Source: an uncultured Chloroflexota bacterium
Lineage (GTDB): Bacteria; Chloroflexota; Dehalococcoidia; SAR202; UBA11138
DNA length: 10,796 nt
Reading direction: 5' to 3'
NCBI GenBank assembly: GCA_913046025.1
Contig: CAJWRP010000041.1
Span: 1-10,796, forward strand
Positions within the stretch are counted from its first letter, which is position 1. Every line of letters begins with the position of its first letter. A model generated the notes under the pieces. It saw only the letters and a list, made by a program, of their open reading frames with translations. It did no database searches and had not been told where the DNA came from. This document shows positions 5,583-10,796 of this stretch, piece by piece. Position numbers and translations under genes: made by a program.

Positions 5583-7135
5583 ACCGGGTAGTCGTAATTT
5601 TCGCGGAGGACACGCTTGAGGACTTTGCCCATGGGATTGCGAGGCAGCTCGTCTATGAAAACCACCGACTCTGGCTTCTTGAAGCTGGAAAGACGCTGAC
5701 GACAGAATTCGATAATCTCGCCCTCTTCACCTATCCGACCCGCTTTTAAGACCACTATTGCCCGAACTCGCTCGCCCCAGTCATCGTCGATTACACCAAT
5801 AATCGCCGCATCATCGATCGACGGGTGGGACTGAAGAATCTGCTCCACCTCTTCAGGGGAAATCATCTCGCCGCCGCGCTTTATGAAGTCCTTGGCGCGT
5901 CCGGCGAGGAATATGTAGCCCTCCTCATCCTGATAGCCCAAGTCGCCCGTGAAAAGCCAGCCGTCTCGAATGGTCTCAGCAGTAGCTTCTTCCTGATGCC
6001 AATATCCCTTCATGAGACGGGAGCCGCGCGCCGCGATCTCTCCAACTTCTCCGAAAGTTACCGGGGCACCATCCTCGTCAAAGATCTGCACCTCTACATC
6101 ATCCAAAGGCCTACCAATGGAGGACAAGCGTTTGAGCTTGATCTCGTTCTCCTCATCAGTGCCGTCGAGGACGTGAGCGTCAGGAGGCAGCATAGTTATG
6201 GTCGCCGCAGTCTCCGTCTGTCCAAAGGCGTTGATGAAATGAGTGCCAGGGAACTCAACGATCGCCCGCTTAATTACCTCAAGAGGCATCTGCGCAGCAC
6301 CGTAGGTAATGACCTCCAGGCTGCTAAGGTCGTGCTGGTGGAACTCAGGACTGTCCATGAGCATCTTTAGCATGGTCGGCACCATCATGGCGCGGTTGGC
6401 CCGCTCGGTCTCCACCAGCCGCATCCACTCACCAGCCTCGAACTGGCGCTGAATTATCATGGTGCGTCCGCCATATATGGCGGCCATCACTGCTTGCACG
6501 CCTGCTATGTGATACAGCGGCACGGTAAGTATGTTCCTATCGTCGGCGTCGGGGTCGGCCGGCGTAACGTTGCTCAGAATGTATGACGAAAAGCTGTCGT
6601 GGCTGAGCATGACGCCCTTGGGGGAGCCAGTAGTGCCCGCCGTGAACATAATGACCGTCAGATCGTCATCATCTCCCTCGGGGTATCGCTCCTCATCCTC
6701 GCCGTTCTCCACCAGAGCTTCGTAGTGTTGCCATCCCTCGATGGGGCCATCCAGCGCGACGTAGTGCTCTACGCAATCGATCTGTTTTGAGCACTCCTTC
6801 ACAAGATCCACGTAGCGGCCGCCCACCAGCACAATTTTGGGGCCAGCGTCGTTAATCATGTACGCCAACTCATCTGCACGAGCGCGGAAGTTCATGGGAA
6901 CGTACACAGCGTCGAGTTTTGCGGTGGCGAAATAGGACTCAATGTACTGGTTGCAGTTAACCTGCAATATGGCAATCCTATCGCCTGCACCAACACCTAA
7001 TTCCGCTAACGAATTGGCCAGCCTGTTGACCCGGCTCTGCAAATCAATATAGGTGATGCGCTTATCTTCAAATATCAGGGCCTCCCGATCGGGTACGATA
7101 AGCGAAGATATCGATAGGAATTCCGTGGTGTTCAT
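5570..7135 (-). CDS. Acyl-CoA synthetase / AMP-dependent ligase (ANL superfamily)
   Basis: Activates a carboxylic acid, probably a fatty acid, in two steps: acyl-AMP from ATP, then transfer to CoA. The length (521 aa) is normal. In order: phosphate-binding loop TAGTTGSPKG (165-174) followed by VMLSH; YGAAQMPLEV (278-287); FGQTETA (304-310), the adenine/acyl-contacting motif; SIGRPLDDVEVQI (339-351); WLFTGDLGYQDEEGYIFLAGRAKDFIKRGGEMISP (393-427) with the ATP-ribose Asp and the hinge; and C-terminal PRNPMGKVLKR (498-508) with catalytic K504. No signal peptide is visible. ATG 7133-7135 has GGAGG 13 bases upstream, somewhat far, but no better in-frame start exists nearby. Chain length is not readable; long- or medium-chain fatty acids, or a cyclohexanecarboxylate-like acid, are all possible. 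Divergent from the hotdog/plsX/fabG operon, which suggests a role in lipid metabolism. Confidence 0.93.
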   Translation of the reverse strand: MNTTEFLSISSLIVPDREALIFEDKRITYIDLQSRVNRLANSLAELGVGAGDRIAILQVNCNQYIESYFATAKLDAVYVPMNFRARADELAYMINDAGPKIVLVGGRYVDLVKECSKQIDCVEHYVALDGPIEGWQHYEALVENGEDEERYPEGDDDDLTVIMFTAGTTGSPKGVMLSHDSFSSYILSNVTPADPDADDRNILTVPLYHIAGVQAVMAAIYGGRTMIIQRQFEAGEWMRLVETERANRAMMVPTMLKMLMDSPEFHQHDLSSLEVITYGAAQMPLEVIKRAIVEFPGTHFINAFGQTETAATITMLPPDAHVLDGTDEENEIKLKRLSSIGRPLDDVEVQIFDEDGAPVTFGEVGEIAARGSRLMKGYWHQEEATAETIRDGWLFTGDLGYQDEEGYIFLAGRAKDFIKRGGEMISPEEVEQILQSHPSIDDAAIIGVIDDDWGERVRAIVVLKAGRIGEEGEIIEFCRQRLSSFKKPESVVFIDELPRNPMGKVLKRVLRENYDYPVAVS

Positions 7136-7281
7136 GCTCTAGAGAAGCCCTCCGGGATATGTTTTTTGGCCCGTAAAGATTACCACCAATTCCAGATGAA
7201 TGACAATTCCTGAAACAACGCCGCCGAACAAGAGGCTTCACTTCAATCCAATATGCAGACTGATAACTGTAAAATTACGTC

Positions 7282-7287
7282 ATTATA
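7282..7287 (-). promoter_or_regulatory. -10 box of the acyl-CoA synthetase promoter
   Basis: A perfect TATAAT reads on the minus strand. No good -35 lies 16-18 bases upstream, where the sequence is ACTCCG-like, so an activator or another sigma-factor contact may be needed. The leader would be about 140 bases. The opposite-facing hadA-like promoter is only about 60 bases away. Confidence 0.4.
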
Positions 7288-7291
7288 ACCT

Positions 7292-7319
7292 GCCAGACCT
7301 TGGGCGGAGTTAGGCTGGC
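7292..7319. promoter_or_regulatory. Imperfect inverted repeat between divergent promoters, candidate operator
   Basis: GCCAGaCCT (7292-7300) pairs with AGGCTGGC (7312-7319) with one bulged A, giving 8 paired positions across an 11-base centre. It sits between the minus-strand TATAAT (7282-7287) and the plus-strand -35 (7326-7331). That is the position expected of a regulator acting on both promoters. Binding is inference. Confidence 0.35.
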
Positions 7320-7325
7320 TTTTCA

Positions 7326-7354
7326 TTGATTTGGCACAGCAGCACCTCTATAAT
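7326..7354 (+). promoter_or_regulatory. Promoter of the hotdog-plsX-fabG operon
   Basis: TTGATT (7326-7331) and a perfect TATAAT (7349-7354) are separated by exactly 17 bases, the best sigma-70-type promoter in the window. Transcription would start near 7361, 41 bases before the ATG at 7402. The next three genes follow at 44, 21 and 42 bases, so one transcript probably covers all four. Confidence 0.65.
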
Positions 7355-7401
7355 CGACTAGGCCATTGAGCCGCATATTCCAGCGCCACAGACGGTGATT
7401 C

Positions 7402-7803
7402 ATGCCTGTAAACTACGCCAAACTGGGACCCGGTGACGAGATTTCCAGCCGAACCTTGATACTGGACGAAGAGTCCGTAGACAGGTACGCAGAGGCGGTC
7501 GCTGATATCAATATTGTTTACGACGAGACTGGCCGAAGGATGGTGCCGCCAATGGCCATCGCAGCCCTTAGCATTGGCGGTGTGATTAACGACCTGGAAA
7601 TACCGGGCGGCACGGTACATGCCAGCCAGGAACTGGTATTCCCAAAGGCAGTCCCCGTCGGATCGGCTCTAGGGTGCATCGCTAAACTGATTCAAAATTC
7701 CACTCGTGGGGATTGGCGCTTCATAGTGATTGATATACGAGTGTCTGGCGATGGTGAAGTAATGAACGGTAAGAGCACCATCCTGCTTCCTGCGGACGCC
7801 TAG
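7402..7803 (+). CDS. MaoC N-terminal-like hotdog protein, HadA-like non-catalytic dehydratase subunit
   Basis: A 133-residue single hotdog domain of the FAS1-like/MaoC N-terminal dehydratase family. YAEAVADINIVYDE (29-42) aligns with the family's YAxAVGDxNPxYxD helix and VPPM (48-51) with its conserved VPP/APP turn. PGGTVHASQELVFPKAVPVGSAL (68-90) matches the central strand pair. The hydratase catalytic Asp-His of the D-x-N-P-x-H motif is not present in usable form: the sequence reads DINIVYDE. The next gene keeps those residues. This is the division of labour seen in mycobacterial HadA (acyl-chain holding) and HadB (catalysis), so a heterodimeric 3-hydroxyacyl-ACP or -CoA dehydratase is likely. 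The start at ATG 7402 has only a weak GGTGA three bases upstream. First gene of a four-gene operon behind a strong promoter. Confidence 0.8.
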   Translation: MPVNYAKLGPGDEISSRTLILDEESVDRYAEAVADINIVYDETGRRMVPPMAIAALSIGGVINDLEIPGGTVHASQELVFPKAVPVGSALGCIAKLIQNSTRGDWRFIVIDIRVSGDGEVMNGKSTILLPADA

Positions 7804-7847
7804 CGGCTCCTCGGAAGTTTCAACAGGTTAACATTCAAGGAATACAT

Positions 7848-8261
7848 ATGCAGACTGATACAGCCCTGCCCACGATCCGAAGGACCATTACGCAAGAACA
7901 GATTGAGCGCTATGCCAAGGCATCCGGCGATTACAACCCCATCCACATAGATGGGGAGTTTGCCGCTACCTCTCAATTCGGAGGCAGGATTGCCCACGGC
8001 ATGTTAATTGCGGCATCGATTTCAGAGATGATGACGTCTGCATTCAAGATTGACTGGCTCAACAGCGGTACTCTGAAGTTGCGTTTCCGTGCACCAGTGT
8101 TCCCAGGCGAAAGCATCGAGACTAGCGGTACCGTGAAGAGCACTCGCGAGGTAGGCGGTCGTCGTGAGGTAACGTGCACAGTAGAGGTGCGTAAAGAGGA
8201 TGGCGAAGCGGCTATTACGGGTCAGGCAGTAGTCACAACGGCGCTGAAGTGGTGCCGGTAG
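7848..8261 (+). CDS. MaoC-like dehydratase, HadB-like catalytic subunit
   Basis: A 137-residue hotdog enzyme that removes water from (3R)-hydroxyacyl thioesters, or runs the reverse hydration. SGDYNPIHIDGEFA (26-39) contains the (R)-specific hydratase motif with catalytic D28 and H33, plus N30 and P31. FGGRIAHGML (44-53) supplies the conserved glycine turn of the active site. LKLRFRAPVFPGESI (76-90) is the usual hotdog core strand. ATG 7848 is preceded by AAGGAA at a good distance. It lies 44 bases after its partner and 21 bases before plsX. Acting with the preceding subunit it could supply the dehydratase step of fatty-acid elongation in place of FabZ. An enoyl-CoA hydratase role in beta-oxidation or PHA metabolism is the main alternative. 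Confidence 0.9.
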   Translation: MQTDTALPTIRRTITQEQIERYAKASGDYNPIHIDGEFAATSQFGGRIAHGMLIAASISEMMTSAFKIDWLNSGTLKLRFRAPVFPGESIETSGTVKSTREVGGRREVTCTVEVRKEDGEAAITGQAVVTTALKWCR

Positions 8262-8269
8262 TACCGGCA
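8253..8269 (+). repeat. Perfect palindrome across the hadB-like stop codon, next to the plsX ribosome binding site
   Basis: TGCCGGTA-g-TACCGGCA is a perfect 8+1+8 palindrome covering the TAG stop (8259-8261). As RNA it would fold TGCCGG/CCGGCA with a 5-base loop. The plsX binding site GGAGGGG starts at the next base (8270-8276), so folding could limit or couple plsX translation to translation of the gene before it. It could also be a protein-binding site. Confidence 0.5.
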
Positions 8270-8282
8270 GGAGGGGTACAAG

Positions 8283-9302
8283 TTGGCAACTGGAAATTGG
8301 CTATGTCGAGTCGCTGTCGACGCGATGGGCGGAGACAACGCTCCACATGATGTTGTGACTGGCGCTGTTGAGGCAGTAAGAGCAGGGGGAATTCAGCTTG
8401 CCCTGGTGGGAGACCCCGAGCAGATCCAAGCGGAATTAGCCAAGCACGACATCGAGGGCCTCCCCATTGGTGTAGTGCCTTCTAAGGGAGTCCTGGTGGA
8501 GGGTGAACCCCCGGCATTGGCGCTCAGGCAAAAACCAAAGGCCTCGATACTGGTTGCAACAGGTATGATAAAAAATGGGCACGCAGATGCTGTTGTCTCC
8601 ATGGGTTCCACTGGCGGTTCCATGGCAGCCGCGACTGTCGTCTTAGGCCGGTCCGAAGGCGTGGAACGACCAGTAATTGGCGGTCCGATCGTCGGATTAG
8701 CGCCACACACATTCATCGCAGACCTGGGTACCAACGTCGACTGCAAACCGTCCCAGCTTCTAAGTTTTGCCGTCATTGGCAACGTATTTGCCCGGCAGTT
8801 CTGGAGCATAGCGAGTCCACGAGTTGCAATTCTCAGCGTGGGATCTGAGGCTGGCAAAGGCAACTCTCTTGTACACGAAACATCCGAGTTGCTTGCCAAA
8901 AGCGACCTGAATTTTATCGGGAACATTGAGGCCAACGACATACCGTTCAACAGGGCCGAAGTAGTGATCTGCGACGGTTTTGTCGGCAACATTATCATGA
9001 AGCTGACAGAAGGCCTGGGGGCGGCCATTTCGGACCATCTGAAGAGCAGCCTGGCAGGAAAACTATCTTCTGATGATATTCAACAAGTAGTCCAGGAAGT
9101 TTATGAACTGAATAACATCGTCGAGACGCTAGGAGGAGGACCAATTCTTGGCATAAACGGAGTTAGCATAATTGGGCACGGCGCAGGTAAGGCAGACGCG
9201 GTCCAAAAGGCGATTGGCATGGCTAAATTCTCTGTTGATAATCGACTGGTCGCCAACATTAACGACGAGCTTTCGCAGATACGCAATCTAATCGAAAGCT
9301 AA
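8283..9302 (+). CDS. plsX: Phosphate acyltransferase PlsX
   Basis: Converts acyl-ACP and phosphate to acyl-phosphate, the acyl donor for PlsY in membrane phospholipid synthesis; a peripheral membrane enzyme. The length (339 aa) is normal. VAVDAMGGDNAPHDVVTGAV (10-29) is the N-terminal signature. VSMGSTGGSMAA (105-116) replaces the common SAGNTGA form but keeps the Gly-Thr-Gly core. SVGSEAGKGN (185-194), NIEANDI (214-220), CDGFVGN (230-236) and GGGPILGINGVSIIGHG (284-300) complete the family pattern. The start is TTG 8283 with GGAGGGG (8270-8276) six bases upstream; the first few residues before CRVAVDAMGG are variable in the family. The palindrome over the preceding stop codon may couple its translation. 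PlsX next to fabG is a classic fatty-acid/phospholipid gene arrangement (plsX-fabD-fabG in many bacteria), here without fabH, fabD or acpP. Confidence 0.96.
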   Translation: MATGNWLCRVAVDAMGGDNAPHDVVTGAVEAVRAGGIQLALVGDPEQIQAELAKHDIEGLPIGVVPSKGVLVEGEPPALALRQKPKASILVATGMIKNGHADAVVSMGSTGGSMAAATVVLGRSEGVERPVIGGPIVGLAPHTFIADLGTNVDCKPSQLLSFAVIGNVFARQFWSIASPRVAILSVGSEAGKGNSLVHETSELLAKSDLNFIGNIEANDIPFNRAEVVICDGFVGNIIMKLTEGLGAAISDHLKSSLAGKLSSDDIQQVVQEVYELNNIVETLGGGPILGINGVSIIGHGAGKADAVQKAIGMAKFSVDNRLVANINDELSQIRNLIES

Positions 9303-9344
9303 AGGCTGAATGGCCAACGGCAGACAGACATTTCAGGAGTTGAA

Positions 9345-10097
9345 TTGAGCAAGTCTGATATTGAAGGAAAGGCGGCACTTGTAACCGGTGCTTCCAAAGG
9401 CATAGGAAAGGCAATCAGCCTCAGCCTGGCGGAGCTTGGCGTAAAAGTAGCTGTGAACTACAACTCTTCTAAGGCTCAGGCCGAAGAAGTGGCGAAGGAA
9501 ATACAAGACGCGGGAGGTGAGTCCCTTGTCGTACAGGCAGACGTCAGCAATTTGGAACAGGTAACTGCCATGGTGGACAAGGTCAACGACGCCTGGGGTC
9601 AGGTAGACATCCTTGTGAACAACGCGGGCATCATTAGTGACGGCCTTCTCATGAGAATGAGTGACGAGGCATGGCACCGTGTCATGGGAGTGAACCTGAA
9701 CGGCACCTTCTACTGCTCGCGAGCAGTGCTCAGGACCATGGTTAGGCAGCGATGGGGTCGGATTATCAACATAGGCTCGGTCGTCGGCATCAGAGGCAAC
9801 ATGGGGCAGACTAACTATTCCGCCTCCAAAGCCGCCATACTAGGCTTTTCCAAGTCCCTGGCAAAAGAGGTCGCGACTCGCAATATTACGGTCAACGTGG
9901 TTACGCCAGGGTACATCAGTACAGAGACTGTGGCCAATCTAACGAAAGTTCAGAAGGACCGCATAATGACGTGGATTCCGCAGGGCCACTTCGGCGAGAC
10001 TGAGGATGTTGCCAACATGGTCGCCTACCTTGTCACTGAGAAGGCTAGTTACGTCACAGGTCAGGTCATTAGCGTGGACGGCGGAATGGCGATTTAG
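9345..10097 (+). CDS. fabG: 3-oxoacyl-[acyl-carrier-protein] reductase
   Basis: Short-chain dehydrogenase/reductase that reduces 3-oxoacyl-ACP to (3R)-hydroxyacyl-ACP with NADPH. The length (250 aa) is typical. TGASKGIG (14-21) binds the cofactor, with K18 fitting NADPH use; NNAG (92-95) follows. The catalytic residues are N117 in GVNLNGTF, S145 in NIGSVVG, and Y158 and K162 in YSASK. TPGYISTE (187-194) and the C-terminal VTGQVISVDGG (237-247) are standard FabG features. The start is TTG 9345 with AGGAG (9335-9339) five bases upstream. It is 42 bases after plsX and ends the operon; its product is the direct substrate for the upstream dehydratase pair. SDR enzymes acting on other 3-oxo substrates look alike, but the operon context favours FabG. 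Confidence 0.93.
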   Translation: MSKSDIEGKAALVTGASKGIGKAISLSLAELGVKVAVNYNSSKAQAEEVAKEIQDAGGESLVVQADVSNLEQVTAMVDKVNDAWGQVDILVNNAGIISDGLLMRMSDEAWHRVMGVNLNGTFYCSRAVLRTMVRQRWGRIINIGSVVGIRGNMGQTNYSASKAAILGFSKSLAKEVATRNITVNVVTPGYISTETVANLTKVQKDRIMTWIPQGHFGETEDVANMVAYLVTEKASYVTGQVISVDGGMAI

Positions 10098-10164
10098 CCA
10101 GTGTTCGGAGTGTTCAGCTTAAACTCTTTCCCCATCAATAACGATTAAGGCCAAAACAAAGTGC

Positions 10165-10254
10165 TTACGCCAGGAGGGACTGACGCAGGCAAGGAGGGCG
10201 TAATCGACAGGTGGAATCAGACCTCCCGAAGGTTACCAAGAAGTTTAGCGTCAG
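10165..10254. repeat. Inverted repeats in the convergent gap after fabG
   Basis: TTACGCC (10165-10171) pairs with GGCGTAA (10197-10203), and CTGACGC (10180-10186) pairs with GCGTCAG (10248-10254). The two pairings interleave, so they cannot both form as simple nested stems. AGGAGGG occurs twice (10172-10178 and 10192-10198). No T-run typical of an intrinsic terminator is present for either fabG or the converging gene. Confidence 0.35.
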
Positions 10255-10257
10255 CTA

Positions 10258-10779
10258 TTAATACATGCTGACAGTGCCGGAAGAGACGCTGATGGGGAGA
10301 GGATTCCTTTCATCGTCATCGATTTGCATAATTGTAAGTTGAGGGCCAATGCTACCCGCACTGACCTCTTCCAATGTCACCACAGCCAAGCGCACAGCGT
10401 CGCCGTTCCCCGGCTCCTTAAATACAATTCCGAAGTCTGGAAACTCAACGCTGACTATGCGCGCGGTTTTAAAGTCTGCCAGATCCACCAGAAGGCGGAA
10501 ACCCGCCAGTCCATCAGGCGCACTGGACAGAGTAATCTGTACCTCAACCGTTTCCCCCACTGAGATACGACTATCTTCAATGCTAATTCTGGGAACCAGA
10601 TCGGGAGCCTCGGCTATGTTCAATACTTCATCGGACAGCGTCTCTGAAAAAGCTGGCAAGGGCTGGTCTACGAAAGCTGCCTTGGCAATGGAGCCTAGTA
10701 CCCCCGCCTGATTTAACATGAATGCGGCCAGCGCCGCGCCAACTGCTACCTTGCGGGTGTAATCCGTCAATCGAAACAT
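10258..10779 (-). CDS. Secreted cohesin-like domain protein (173 aa)
   Basis: Residues 1-36 look like an export signal or membrane anchor: a basic start (MFRLTDYTRK), a hydrophobic core (VAVGAALAAFMLNQAGVLGSI) and AKAAF as a possible cleavage region. A linker rich in Ser, Glu and Pro follows (about 37-62). Residues about 63-173 resemble a cohesin/carbohydrate-binding-type beta sandwich: PRISIEDSRISVGETVEVQITLSSAPDGLAGF, then alternating strands ending in SSGTVSMY. The role is inferred to be outside the membrane, in cell-surface or protein-protein binding. No dockerin or catalytic domain is in this frame. The gene ends with tandem stops TAA-TAG. ATG 10777-10779 has only a distant AGGA (13 bases), so initiation looks weak; no better start precedes the signal peptide. 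The upstream promoter lies beyond the window. The cohesin call is by pattern only. Confidence 0.7.
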   Translation of the reverse strand: MFRLTDYTRKVAVGAALAAFMLNQAGVLGSIAKAAFVDQPLPAFSETLSDEVLNIAEAPDLVPRISIEDSRISVGETVEVQITLSSAPDGLAGFRLLVDLADFKTARIVSVEFPDFGIVFKEPGNGDAVRLAVVTLEEVSAGSIGPQLTIMQIDDDERNPLPISVSSGTVSMY

Positions 10780-10796
10780 GTGAACAGTTATTTCCT

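Noticed and set aside
5825..6370. A 181-codon plus-strand frame opposite the acyl-CoA synthetase
   Set aside because: Antisense shadow of well-conserved ANL motifs; no binding site or plausible domain.
7253..7289. A 12-codon frame starting Met-Gln-Thr-Asp in the divergent control region
   Set aside because: Too short and lacking a binding site to call as a gene; kept only as part of the 15-base repeat finding.
8393..9028. A 211-codon minus-strand frame opposite plsX
   Set aside because: Lies wholly antisense to an unmistakable plsX; its Pro/Ser/Thr-rich translation is typical of a shadow frame.
1..10796. tRNA/rRNA genes, CRISPR arrays, insertion sequences or phage genes
   Set aside because: No cloverleaf with a T-arm GTTC-type motif, no regularly spaced repeats, no transposase or integrase motifs and no terminal inverted repeats with target duplications were seen in the gene-free gaps.

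Overview
The window reads as an ordinary core-metabolism stretch of a bacterial chromosome of moderate GC content. The mix of genes (acyl-CoA synthetase, MaoC-type hotdog dehydratases, a GH15 hydrolase, a secreted cohesin-like protein, an actinobacterial/chloroflexal-type uridine kinase) and the style of the proteins suggest Chloroflexota, perhaps a marine Dehalococcoidia/SAR202-like genome. That placement is an inference from protein resemblance only. Many starts are non-ATG (TTG for serS, plsX and fabG; GTG for the kinase and one orphan gene).

Layout, left to right: (1) 2-661 (+), the C-terminal third of a GH15 glucoamylase/trehalase-type hydrolase, closed by a strong bidirectional terminator. 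(2) 773-3029 (-), an orphan helical protein, then ilvE (branched-chain aminotransferase), then a second orphan protein; ilvE and the second orphan each have a recognisable -10 box. (3) 2958-3551, a long gene-free stretch with a GC-rich patch carrying a perfect hairpin, then an AT-rich segment and a two-tier stem-loop directly in front of serS. (4) 3552-5559 (+), serS followed by a uridine kinase-like P-loop gene whose best initiation signal is separated from the reading frame by two in-frame TAG stops. (5) 5570-7135 (-), an acyl-CoA synthetase, convergent with the kinase. (6) 7136-7401, a divergent control region. (7) 7402-10097 (+), a four-gene lipid operon: two hotdog/MaoC proteins, plsX and fabG. 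(8) 10258-10779 (-), a small secreted cohesin-like protein.

The most coherent unit is the lipid block. A non-catalytic/catalytic pair of hotdog proteins, organised like the mycobacterial HadA/HadB dehydratase, sits directly upstream of plsX (acyl-ACP to acyl-phosphate) and fabG (3-ketoacyl-ACP reductase). An acyl-CoA synthetase reads away from the same control region. Together these would cover fatty-acid activation, two elongation-cycle steps and hand-off to phospholipid synthesis. I found no tRNA, rRNA, CRISPR array, insertion sequence or defence-type system. The interesting points are regulatory and start-site puzzles and the dehydratase substitution, not a clearly new system.
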